From Karstenula rhodostoma CBS 690.94 (taxonomy: Eukaryota; Ascomycota; Dothideomycetes; Pleosporales; Didymosphaeriaceae), in assembly GCA_010093485.1 (NCBI GenBank), contig MU001500.1, positions 754,198-818,197 of the forward strand: 64,000 nt of DNA, in the 5' to 3' direction. Made by a program: the position numbers and the translations under genes. The notes beneath the pieces were generated by a model. That model had not been told where the DNA came from and made no database searches. It saw nothing but the letters and a program-made list of their open reading frames with translations. Within the stretch, counting starts at the first letter, position 1. The number at the start of each line of letters is the position of its first letter. This document shows, piece after piece, positions 32,201-42,356 of the stretch.

Positions 32201-32885
32201 GCCCAACTTACCCATCGCCTATCAGATACCGGCGTCCTCCAGCCTGGTAAAGCAAGCATCTCCGGCATACCGACTAAACCAAGACTTCACAACGCAGTGG
32301 CATACGCAGAGGCCTACACAGCAACTCCCCTCTCGCGGTCTATCTCACCACCAAGGTTACACGACAGCAGAGGACGACAGATCTGTTTATAGAGCTGGAG
32401 GTCCAGACCGTACTGGGGGACTTTGGCGCTCCACGCGCGACACATATACCGACGGCGCATATTGACAGCGGTTCAACGCCAATTTCTTGGGTTGGAGTGT
32501 TGTGGACCCTTTGTGTAGCGTTGGCAGACCGGCAGTTGGGAGGAGTTCGTACACTGTCCTGTGAGGCAAGTATAGGGTTGATGGTATGGCGTGGCGTTAC
32601 GTAAGGTCATGTAGAAATTGCCACACTATGAGCGAAGGATACTTGTCCAGAGAGCGGTGTCAAGTATACATGGGAGGAGTGTTCATCGTGGAGCTGTGTA
32701 TGATGGACTTTCAGCGCTCCTCCTCCCCCAATAGTACTTTTTGTCACACTAGAATAATACCAAATAGGGGTGCATTCACAGTATCATCAAGTACCATCTT
32801 TCTCTTTTCTGCTCCACCCGCGACACCAGATCCTACAAAATCAGACAGCTATCTGACAGGAAATGCCCAGTAGCGTTCTCACAGC
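29221..32885. other. Long gene-free stretch (3.7 kb)
   Basis: Several ORFs of 100-209 codons on both strands overlap one another, are Arg/Pro/Ser-rich or compositionally random, and show no family motif. A (CAC)n run is at about 32123-32143. GC is high from 29.4 to 30.2 kb, which explains the long chance ORFs. A non-coding RNA or a rapidly evolving spliced gene cannot be excluded. Confidence 0.5.
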
Positions 32886-35273
32886 CTAAACCCCCAAATC
32901 ATCAACCCTCAGCATCCCGCTCTGCATCCCCGCCACAGCCCAAGTCCCACACCTCAAGTTAGGATTCCACGCCACCCTCGTCGCAGCGGACTTCTCCTCA
33001 AACACGGTGATGAACTTGGCCCCATCCTTGTGCCGCTTCGTCGAGTCTGGATACTGCATGCTCGTCTGCACAGGCTTGTAGCCCTCGGTGATGCGCGTGA
33101 GTGGCCTGGACATGACCTCAGGATCATCAGGCGAAGCGGACTTGCCCTCGGTCGGCCCATCTGACTGTACGGCAGGGCCAGCACCGTTCGTCTCTGCGTC
33201 CCTCATCGGTTTTCTCCACTCATGCTTGAACCACATCAGACTCCACGGGATGTCCTTCGAGTTCATGATCTTGCATAGACCGTTTGTGGCCGCCACACTG
33301 CCATCCGACGAGCCGATCAAGACGGCTGGATGGACGGGGCTTGTCGCCACCGCGGTGAGCGTGCTGTCGATCCTGAACGTGTAGATGGCCTGGTTGTACC
33401 GGCGCAGCGTGCCGTGCTTGAGCAGGTAGTACTCGTCCAGCATGACGAAGGACTGCGTGTGCTCGTGCCACGCCTGGGAATGGACTATCATGCGGCCGCG
33501 GAGAGACGAGATGGCATCCGCTACGGGAGCGCGCACGTCGATGAGGCGGGCGAAGCCGTCGGCAGTCGTCAAGGAGAGGAACTGTGGTCGAGAGGGGTAG
33601 CCAGACGAGACGGTGACGATGTAGGTGTCGGCGAGCTGTTTGTGGAACCAAGGCGGGGGTCGGCGTCTTTCGGCGTCTGGTGCATTGGAGGGAGGAAATA
33701 TTCCTGGATGCGTGAGCGTCCATATTGCGATGTTCCCGGAGGCGGTTCCGACCGCGATGGTGGTAGGTGAGAGCCAGCATAAGCAGGTTGGAAGCGTGCT
33801 CAGCTTTTCCACTGGCGTTCCAGCCTTATCTATAGAGGGCGGTTCCCGAAAGGCGAGCTCCAGGGCAGCTTCTGTGTAGTGTATATACTGTGTACTTAAG
33901 GAGCCCGCCGTGGACTTTCTCAGAGACACATCTAATATCCTGACCCTCCCATCAGACCAAATGCTAGCGAGAAGTCCGAGCCGAACCACGCCGTCTTGAT
34001 CTGGCTCGATAGAATCTTCAGCGCCTATGGGCCACCACTGAATAGCTTTAGGCGCTCCCCAATCTGTACACATGACAAGTGCCAGACGCGGTTCTTTCTT
34101 CGCGCTCAAAGTACCGCTTTGTGTCGAGTCAAATGCCCAGATCTGTATCGATGCAGGAAAAGGGCTTGTCGCTGTGAAAGCAGGTGCTTTTGGGTTCCCA
34201 AAGCTTTTGTGCTTCTTCGCGGACATATCATCTTGCTCGACGATAACTGCGAGATACTGTGTACTTCCAAGCTGGTTGGTAGCCCATTGTGCGTCTTGTA
34301 TTCGTGAACCCAGATGGAGAATCCAACCTTTCCGCTTGCTGTCCGATCCGAATGGTGCTGCAGCACTCATGTAATTGCCCTTCTTGAGTGAGAATATGCG
34401 GTGGTTCTTCAGACCACCCATCAACAGGTCTAAAGACTCTGGTCCCGGATTCACCAAGTAAGCTTGTGCCTGGTCTTCGTCCATCTGCACCGTTTTCTGC
34501 CCCTGGGCGAAAGCAGCCCGTCCGAAATTCGCATACCATTGCCGTAAGCTTCTGATGTCCTTGGCTCTGGCCTCTTCAGTGACATAGGGAGACGGTGCTA
34601 AGTGCTTGAATGATCGACTCGGTAGAGTCTCCTGCGAAAGCCACGTCTTCTTAGCCTCAAAGACGGGACGCAGGTCTTCACCCGTTGGCCCGAATAGGTT
34701 TCTCAATCGACTCTCCTGTCCACCCTCGCGCCATTCGCCTAAAGCTTTTTGGCGGGTCGTCGTTGCCCCGGCAGTCTTGGTACCCAAGGGAATATACCGC
34801 GCGCCTGCGACGCCCGGAGTGCCAACGCAGCGCACACCTGTCAAACCAGTGGTCCGTAGCGATCTTGTTTTAGCAGACCGGACGGGCGTAGCAGGGGTAC
34901 TGTCGAGAGCGGTGTCACGTTCCGCAGTGATGGACTTTGTGCGCAGGACATTGTAATGTTCCTTCGTTGATGCATCGTCTTCTTCGTCCCCGTCGTCCTG
35001 CTCCTCTTCCTCTACCTGTACCTCTACCTCCTCGTCTGCCACGAACTCATCTGGGTCATCGTCCTCTTCAACAGGCGGCACGAAGTCATCTGGTTCTTCG
35101 ATTTCACCTGCGTCTTGCTCTTCCGCCTCCTCCTCAGAGCCCGAGAGTTCCAGATCCTTGAACACGTCTTTGAAGTTGTACGACACGCGTCGGCCAGCGT
35201 TGCGCCCTCGACTCTCTGCAGCACCGTTAATGCGCCTCTAGGTATAGTGGCTGGATTCCATACCTCTAGCCAT
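32886..35273 (-). CDS. TFC6: TFIIIC subunit Tfc6-like WD40 protein
   Basis: Probably a subunit of the TFIIIC complex that binds box B of tRNA genes and recruits Pol III. Two exons: 35273-35264 (10 nt) and 35215-32886, with a 48-nt intron (GTATGG..CTGCAG, branch-like ATTAAC), joining in frame to MARESRGRNAGRRVSYNF; 779 aa. The large exon has no ATG near its start, which is why an upstream exon is needed. Regions: a basic start, a very acidic N-terminal tract (EEEAEEQDAGEIEEPDDF), a linker, and degenerate WD repeats (WILHLGSRIQDAQW, IWSDGRVRILDVSL, GTASGNIAIWTL, GTWAVAGMQSGMLRV). The organisation matches fungal Tfc6/Sfc6. Other nuclear WD40 proteins remain possible. Confidence 0.75.
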
Positions 35274-36498
35274 TTCTGTGCACTAGAGTGAGATCCGAGC
35301 ACATGTGAGGCAGCTTTGCAGCTGCGCAGCAGACCTCACTGGTAGACAAAGCTGTTTGACCACTGCTGATGTATTGTTAGTAGATTGATTCTTCTTGGAG
35401 CTGCTGCCGTGCATCGATCTGTTGTCGTAGTCCCGTAACTAAGTGGAAAAGGTGGGTCTGCAAGCAAAGGTCGCTAGTGATCGATCATAAAGGCTGAAAG
35501 TTCGACCCCGCTGCCCCGCCGCACAGACCCGCTTTTTCCAAAGGGCGAACTTGCGCGGTCTTTGCTCTTACCTCAACAAGCCTGGAACATCGGCCTCTCT
35601 GTTTTTATCGCTGGGGATATATATTTACCTTTTGGACATCCTTACATCAATCAAATACCACGGTGGTATGGTCTAGTGGTATGACGTCGCGTTGTGGTTC
35701 AAATACCGCGCCAGCCTGGGGTAGGTCGGCCCTCTCTTAAGAGGATTATCAACGCAAGCAAGTGTACTGACTGTATTAACAGTTCGATTCCCAGTACCGC
35801 CAAACAGCGGATTCGCTTCTTTTTTACAGTTTTTTTTGTCCCAGTGTGGATGCTCAAACCGAGAAGCTCGGCGGCTAAAAGCGGGGTGGGGCATAACTAG
35901 CCTATCTACTTTTTGTGATTCGTGAAGTATATCTAAAGGTTGAAAGTTCAAGGATTAAATTGCTTCCTCTAGGGTGGCCACAAAGCACTGTACTAAGGCT
36001 TGATAAACTTCGTGATTATTCTAAATATATTTACCTAAATATCAAATTTGATACTTCGCGCGCTCGGGCAAGCCGCGGCAAAACACAGTAAAGGAACTCG
36101 GTGGGGTGCCAAAACACAAATATTTCAAACAGCTCAAATTTACCTAAATATATAAAGCTAAAGTAACTTAATACTGGTTTTTAAAAAGGGTTAGTACTTT
36201 CTAACAAGGCTTAGCATGATTAGTAAATAGGGGGTAGTATACGCCGACCTAAAAAGCAGGCTCAGGTGAGCTACCTGCACAACTCCGACATACTATAGCT
36301 ATAATAGGCCCCAATCGCATGTTAGATACATCCGTCGGTTTGTGTATGGTTGCTGCTGTGCGATGTGAAATGCTGAACCTAGAGTCCAGTAGACCAAATC
36401 CAACGCCCCCGCGCAATGCCAAACCCACCTGCCAGTGCTACCGAAACTAATTTATCAACTCTCGATCTAGCCTGCACACTCATGCAACGAATCACGCC
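35274..36498. other. Intergenic with tRNA relic and AT-rich sequence
   Basis: Besides the tRNA-like sequence, 35.9-36.3 kb is AT-rich and contains ATTTACCTAAATAT twice (about 36029 and 36139) in direct orientation, flanking a GC-rich island (CGCGCGCTCGGGCAAGCCGCGG). This may be the remnant of a repeat. No gene. Confidence 0.5.
35662..35801 (+). pseudogene. tRNA-His-like sequence, interrupted and probably non-functional
   Basis: A 7-bp acceptor stem forms between GGTGGTA (35662-35668) and TACCGCC (35795-35801). The D arm is canonical (box A TGGTCTAGTGG at 35669-35679, then GAC). The anticodon stem starts TCGCG and the loop TTGTGG puts GTG (His) at 35694-35696. A T loop TTCGATT sits at 35783-35789, exactly 5 nt before the acceptor strand. 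However, the anticodon 3' strand (CGCGA) and the T-stem 5' strand (CTGGG) are missing from their places. Instead there is about 80 nt of foreign sequence. It could be an exotic intron-bearing gene, but the unpaired T stem argues for a relic. Confidence 0.4.
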
Positions 36499-38157
36499 CT
36501 ACGTTGACTTGTTCTTCCTCTTTCCTTTGCTGCCGCCGTAATCCAGCACTTTGCGCTGGTGATGATTCTGCGCCATTTTCCACCGTGTATACAATACACA
36601 AGCATCCTTCAAACCGACAAGCAGACATCCGCTAACTATGCTCCTTGCCCATATGTTCTGCAGGAAGCCAGTCGGCTTACCTGAAGCGGGCAGTGTCACC
36701 CATGATTTGGGTAGTGCAACCCTGAGCACTTCCCCCAGGGCCCCCGCGAGCCCGGGGAAGATAAATGTGCCCAGAATTGTGTTTACTATACTTGCTGATG
36801 CTGAAAAGTTGTTTCGATCGTGGCGGATGCGCGGACGGCGCGGTTGCGCAGGCTGTTGTGGTACGTTCGGCGCAGGGGCAGCACCATCCCCCCCATTCGC
36901 CTCAGCTGCCACCGGAACACCATCATCGACCGGTGGGGCATCAATTGGTGGCGCCGCCGGTCCACGGGCGATAGGAGCCGGCGGATTCTCCGGCGCGTTG
37001 TTGTTGTTGTCTGCCAGACCGCCACCATTCCAGTTGAAGAGCAAATCAACATCCACCTCCACCTCTACAATGTCCTCGCCGTCCTCACCGCCTTCGTCTT
37101 CTTCTGCTATAGCATTGAGTATGGCTTCCGCATCATCCTCCGCACCCTGTGCGTCCGCCTCAATATCATCTTCCGTACCAGCTCTTGGCTGGACCTCCTT
37201 CAACCACCGCCGCTCGTGCGGTGCCCAGAACCGATCGTAGTACGAGTTGTAGATGCTCCGCACATAGGGTAGGATGGCGACGGTGAAGGCAGCACTCGGC
37301 GGCCAGCTGAATTGTAGTAGGCTGTCGCCTTGTGCTCCGTCCGCCCCTCCACCGGCGAGGAATACGAGGGGGAGGAACGGCAGGAATGAATCCGCAATTC
37401 GTGTCCTGCTCAAAACGAGTATGATGGGTATAGCAGGCAGGCCAAAATCGATCTGCCAGTTTTTGCGAACGTGGTTGAGCAGGTGCATTGTAATCGAACT
37501 GGAGGGGAGACCTGAAGGGACGCAACGATGTCGGAGGATTGTTTGGGCATCTTGCACCCCAAAGATCTTGTACACGATGTCCTTTCCGAACCAGCGCAAC
37601 GTAGTGTAAGTCGCGGTTCCGGCGAAGAAGAAGATGACAGGAAGCTGCATCATCTTCAAAACTGCCTCAGACAGGCGCACCGAATCTACAACCACATTGG
37701 ATGGCCGGACCAGCTTTATCTCGGACTTGCATTGCGGGCACAAGATCTTCCCTTTCGTCGTTCCGAGGCGCAGACGCGAATCTGGTGCTTCCATGTCCGC
37801 TATCCAGTCCAGCAGGCATTGCTCGTGCGCGACAAGGACGCAAGGGCATGGGGATCGCCATTCTGAAGTCGTCTCGTCGTCTTCTGTCTCGTCATTGAAG
37901 CATATCCAGCACCGGCGTGGCTCGTTGTCTTCTGTAGACTGCGCTGCTGTCTGCGCTGGCGCATGCTGCTGCGTTGCCTCGGCTTCGGCAAGCTTCACGG
38001 ATTCGGTGGGCGGGGAGTTGAGCAGGAGGGTCTGCGAGTCGACCGAGTCGGCGGAGAAGCTGTTCGTTCGAGCTGCGTTGCTCTGTTCTGGGCGCGCGGA
38101 TTCTGCAGGCGACGACGCCCTCCGCTGCGGCTGCTGCTGGGGTGGGAGTGAGGCCAT
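36499..38157 (-). CDS. RINGv (RING-CH) membrane-bound E3 ubiquitin ligase, MARCH-like
   Basis: Single exon, 552 aa. The C4HC3 zinc finger is complete: Cys83, Cys86, Cys104, Cys106, His111, Cys114, Cys140 and Cys143 (CWICF, CPC, HEQC, CPQC). Such domains recruit E2 enzymes. Several hydrophobic segments follow (MMQLPVIFFFAGTATYTTLR, FLPFLPLVFLAG, IVNTILGTFIFPGLAGALG, IVSGCLLVGLKDACVLY), consistent with a multi-pass organelle membrane protein. A long acidic and Asn/Pro-rich insert lies in between. The C-terminus is basic (GSKGKRKNKST). The nearest animal analogue is mitochondrial/ER MARCH5-type, but which membrane it occupies is not shown by the sequence. Confidence 0.87.
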   Translation of the reverse strand: MASLPPQQQPQRRASSPAESARPEQSNAARTNSFSADSVDSQTLLLNSPPTESVKLAEAEATQQHAPAQTAAQSTEDNEPRRCWICFNDETEDDETTSEWRSPCPCVLVAHEQCLLDWIADMEAPDSRLRLGTTKGKILCPQCKSEIKLVRPSNVVVDSVRLSEAVLKMMQLPVIFFFAGTATYTTLRWFGKDIVYKIFGVQDAQTILRHRCVPSGLPSSSITMHLLNHVRKNWQIDFGLPAIPIILVLSRTRIADSFLPFLPLVFLAGGGADGAQGDSLLQFSWPPSAAFTVAILPYVRSIYNSYYDRFWAPHERRWLKEVQPRAGTEDDIEADAQGAEDDAEAILNAIAEEDEGGEDGEDIVEVEVDVDLLFNWNGGGLADNNNNAPENPPAPIARGPAAPPIDAPPVDDGVPVAAEANGGDGAAPAPNVPQQPAQPRRPRIRHDRNNFSASASIVNTILGTFIFPGLAGALGEVLRVALPKSWVTLPASGKPTGFLQNIWARSIVSGCLLVGLKDACVLYTRWKMAQNHHQRKVLDYGGSKGKRKNKST

Positions 38158-38517
38158 AGCGAGTGTGGTCGGGTGCTCCGCAGCACAAGGCGGAGTAAGA
38201 GCAAAGAAATAGGTAGGCTATCAAGCTGGCGAAACGGCGTTGAGGGTGAGAGGGTACGTGCGCCTCGGCTTGGGCTGTTTGATGGTCTGCCGCATCGGAC
38301 GCGGAAGACGTCACCGCTCGTGCCTTCACCACGCAAACCGAGGTCGTGCTACAAAGCCATTATTACAGGTGGAGTCGGCTTAGGCATACTATAGCGTCTA
38401 CATTGTTTACCTGACAATGTATCGCCAGTGTTCATCTCTACACGAGAGACGACCCTAAAGGCTGTAACGGGCGAAACTTCGAGCTGACTACCCACGGTTA
38501 TGAATATAAAATACTGG
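38158..38517. other. Intergenic: RINGv gene promoter
   Basis: 360 bp between the RINGv start and the 3' end of the NRDE gene. Nothing specific recognised. Confidence 0.5.
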
Positions 38518-39527
38518 TTACCAGCCCTCAATCTCATACTCAAACATTCGATCACCCTTCCCTTTCTCTATAGGCTTCGCGTCTCTATCGTACAGTGTCC
38601 GCTCGAAGAAAAACACCTTCCCTTGCTTGTCCACCATGATGACGATGTTCTTTTGCGTCCCGTACACTCCATCAGTCGCATGAGCAGCCTTCTGCTTGAC
38701 CGCATCACCAATTTCATGAGCCGGCATCTTTAGCTCTTCCAGATCATCCCGTCCAATTGAAGGAACGAAGATAGTGTGGCGTAGCTGGTTCATGTACATG
38801 TCCCATTCCTCGTTTTCTTTCTGCTTGGGCATCGTGTCGGTGCTCAGCACTTCTAACAGTCGTTGGACTAATTGCTCGCGTGTTTCGTTCAATTCGCTGC
38901 TCTGGGCGATTGCCTCATTGGTCCACTTCTCACCATGGACGACTTTCGGCCAGGTCCGGTCGCCGTACGCTGCATTGCTGAGCGCATGTGTTTCTCCGGG
39001 CTGACTCGCAAGATGGACGACGCCATGGACATCAGGAGTCCGGTTGGAGATGATCCCGAGACCCTTTTCTGATCTCTTCACGACGTCTTGGACGAAACCG
39101 TATAGCAGACTGAAACCCCCAACTCCCTTCACGCCGTCTTCCTCGATCATGCGCTTTTCGAATGCCTCGGTAGATTCTCGAGCTTTGGGGTCCGACTTCA
39201 ACCAAGCATTGGGGATGAGACCTCGACTTCGAGCGCCTTGGATAATATCTTCGTTTTCTTCGCGATAGTTGGTCAGAACTGCGATGCGGCCTTGCCGCGT
39301 TATTCCCAGCCACGTGCCGTGTGCCGGTCGATGTAGGTCGTACCCGCCTAGTACTTGGTCGTCTGGTGCAGGCCACCAAACTGCCTCTTGTGTAGGTCGG
39401 TGAAGGTATTCCTGGGGCAAGTATTAGCAGCCGATTCGGGATTTGCTGCGTGCATAGTCACATCGCGGTTGTTGAGGATGATTAACGGATACTGAGGGTG
39501 CTCAGTCGTGACAATTACGATGCACAT
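38518..39527 (-). CDS. NRDE-family protein (TANGO2-like)
   Basis: Two exons: 39527-39462 (66 nt) and 39411-38518, with a 50-nt intron (GTGACT..CCCCAG); 319 aa. The protein begins MCIVIVTTEHPQYPLIILNN and the intron splits the name-giving motif as NNRD | E. Further family blocks are VLGGYDLHRPAHGTWLGITR, RIAVLTNYRE and GEKWTNEAI. The initiator-adjacent Cys2 is typical of NRDE/Ntn-hydrolase-like folds, where it can be the nucleophile after Met removal. TANGO2 relatives affect Golgi organisation, lipid and haem handling; the biochemical activity is not settled. Confidence 0.88.
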
Positions 39528-40342
39528 CCTGAAGTTCTGTGCAGTCCAATGTGTCGCTGTCAAGGAAGTAAAGCAGCGGATGGATATTGAGGCGAAAGAG
39601 CGGTGTCGCGAAGGATCAATCAAGGTTGGTGTGAAATAGTTGGCTTTGACGTGGACGAATGATTCAAGCTCTTGAAGAGGCCACGCCTGTGCTACGTGTT
39701 ATATGCTGTGTACGCTGGCACTGCCTGGCAGGAGCCCTGCACGTGTGTCTCCAGGCCATCTTGGCCGTGAAGCTCGGCCCGGCATTTCCCGATGGCGGGA
39801 GGCGTGAACGCGTTCTGGTCTCATAAGACCGTGATAGTCGATTCTGTACCAATCATAGGAGGGCTGCTGGACAAAAGCTGGGCAACTTAGTGTATCAGTT
39901 CCCGCGAACAATGTTGTTGAGCTCGAAACCCCCATGTAGTGGAACAGGATGGTACAGAAAGGAAGATTGAACCGCTTCAAGTAGATGAGCTTTGCATCAG
40001 GCTTCTTCGAAAGGCTGCAATTGTATTCGTTTGTGAATCACTAATGCATGAAAGAACCTACCTACTCTTTACCTTAACTTGACAGGCTACTTTAGTCCCG
40101 ACTCGAGCGCACTGTTCGTCAAAGATCGAGTAGCCCCACGATGTACCATGTGTTGATCGTAGAAGATGGTCGATGCACCGAGGAGCTCTTATTAGCCGAT
40201 TCAGGTAACAGGGCTAATGACGCGTTACAGGGCCCACCCAAGCTCCGCGAGCTCAGCCCTATGCACACCACCACCACCACGCGGGTGAAGCCCTCTCCTT
40301 GATTTCGTAGCAAGTCACCGACAGCAACTCGTCAAACACAGC
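39528..40342. other. Divergent intergenic region
   Basis: 815 bp between the NRDE gene (-) and the membrane protein gene (+). Only weak ORFs. An ACCACCACCACCAC tract lies at about 40266-40280, close to the next start. Confidence 0.5.
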
Positions 40343-41070
40343 ATGGCAAACTTCGCGCCCTACCAGGACATCCCCGAGACCACACGCGCGCTCAGCCCGC
40401 CTATCGCGTCCCCACGCACCTCTCTCGATCGCACGCGCAACATCGGCACCACTGCCGTGACCTCGCCCACGAGCCAGTCGTACCAGCAGCGGGACTACTT
40501 TGGCAGCGATGATGTGGAAGAGCAGCGGGAGCGCGTGGCGTGGAATGCGCCTCTGGGAGGACCGAGGGAAGACGTCGACATGTTCTCCACGAGCATCGGC
40601 TTGAGGATGGACCACGCGGCGTGCCTGGCATACCTGCTGCTTCCTCCTGCGGGTCCTGTGGCTCTGTTGATCTTTGAGCACCGGAGCGACTACGTTAGGT
40701 GAGTACCACGCAGCCTGTCTCTGCACTATCTATTCCTGGTCATAAGCATGCGACCGGGAGGCAATGTGCGGTCAGCGACATAGGAATGGTATTGACCCCG
40801 CCACAGGTTTCACGCATGGCAGTCGAGCTTGTTATTCGCTTTCATCTTCGTCATTCACATCATCTTCAGTTGGTCGAGCATAATATCTTGGTTCTTGCTC
40901 ATTGGAGACTTGGGCCTCATTGGCTTCCTCACCATGCATGCATACCAGGATGGTACGTACGTCTACCTCTCCATGCGAGTGATATTGACTGTCGCATAGC
41001 ATCTACCCTTGATCGCTATGAAATCCCCTTCTTCGGACCGCTTGCGACCTCGATTACGGACGACGAATAA
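40343..41070 (+). CDS. Tic20/DUF4870-like small multi-pass membrane protein
   Basis: Three exons: 40343-40698, 40807-40952 and 41000-41070, with introns of 108 and 47 nt, all joins in frame; 190 aa. The N-terminal 80 residues are polar. Three hydrophobic helices follow: AACLAYLLLPPAGPVALLIF, SLLFAFIFVIHIIFSW and ISWFLLIGDLGLIGFLTMHA. Between the first two lies the conserved-looking EHRSDYVRFHAWQS, the F-H-A-x-Q signature I associate with the DUF4870/Tic20-like family. The C-terminal PFFGPLATSITDDE is short and acidic. Function in fungi is unknown. Confidence 0.8.
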
Positions 41071-41289
41071 TAACAAGTTGAGGGCGGAGGGCTGCCGATG
41101 TTACAGTTTGCGAGTCATAGACGGGATGTGGAGTTAACGGGCATCACTGGCGTCTTGGGTACCTGTTCGGATATTTTGGCCGGTCGGAGGTTATCTCGGA
41201 AAGCTTGCGGTTCATTTGAGGTCCTTAAGCTGGCCTGTCTCCGGCTCTGGATCGCTGATAGCTACTTTTCGTGGTAGATACGTTATGAA

Positions 41290-42356
41290 TCAACCAAACC
41301 TTTCTTTCGCAATCGACTTCAGGAAATCCATGGTTTGTGCTTCTTTTGCCCTCCGATCCGCAAGTCGCTCCTCCCGCTCAGCATCCCGGGCGCGCGCGAT
41401 CTCCTCTTTCCGGATCTCACGCTCACTCTTCTGTCGCTCTGCGTCCCTTTTCCGCTTCTTGTACACCTCCACACCATCATCGCCCATCAAATCAGCCTCT
41501 CCGACTTCCACGTCGCCGCTTTCTTTGGCATCGCGGAATTCCTTCAGTGTACTGGTGGTCTCTCGTTTCTTCTCCAGCTGCCGTTCCCTCGAGCCAGGGT
41601 CTGCGCGAGGCACCAGCTCATCCAGCCGCTCCTTCTGCACGTTGCGGTCCTGCTTGCGTTCGTATCGGATGCCGTAAACGTAGTTTGCTTGGTCGCGCGT
41701 ACAATCCTCATCCCGCTGCTCGTTCCTCAGGGCGAGATCATCGAATCTGGGCACTGTCGGGCCGTGGCCTGTACGCCTCGAGGCGCCGCCCGGTGGTGGC
41801 GCCGGGCCAAAATCGTCGTCGTCGCTCTGAGGCTCCGGGGGCTTTGGAGGGTAGACGGGTGATGCGCGGCGCTTGCCTTCTGTTGCTTGTAGAGAATGCG
41901 CAGTCTCTTGGGCCTGCTTCAGCATTGATGGGTCGTACCAGCTGCGCGAGAGCTCGCCGCGGTTCCTGAGACTTGTTAGCAGCCTGTTTAAGTCACAACA
42001 TGGCGGGACCTAGCTTACCATCGTCCTATGAAGCTTTTCCAGCGACCTTTGGCTTCACGTTCGTCTAGCTCATCCAGGATGATCTGTTTCTGTATATCCA
42101 AGTACGATTGAAACAAAGGCCTGTATTCTTCAAAGTGCCGCTTCGACAATTCTTTCGCGTGATATGGCAGCGTCACCGGGCGAGTTTGAGGCGAACGCGA
42201 GCGGGGTCGCTTGTGCTTGTCGTCATCATGTCGAGGAGATCGCGAGCGCGGATGTCGGGATTTGTGGTGGTGCCTGTGGTGGTGTCCGCTGGAGGGTGAC
42301 TTTCGGTGCGACCGAGAGTCTCGTTCGTCAAGTTGTCGTTCGGAAGTTTGTGGCAT
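41290..42356 (-). CDS. GPALPP/DUF3752-type nuclear protein with RS-rich N-terminus
   Basis: Two exons: 42356-42019 and 41965-41290, with a 53-nt intron (GTAAGC..CTCAG, branch GCTAAC). The join gives FIGRWNRGELSRSWYDPSML; 337 aa. The N-terminus is rich in SR/HH dipeptides (HHHRHHHKSRHPRSRSPRHD), like splicing-associated factors. Then FEEYRPLFQSYLDIQKQ and, in exon 2, DDDDFGPAPPPGG (a GPALPP-like motif). It ends in a charged coiled coil finishing MDFLKSIAKERFG. In-frame upstream ATGs exist (42452 and further); 42356 is chosen because the region before it looks non-conserved. A role in RNA metabolism is inferred from composition. Confidence 0.75.
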
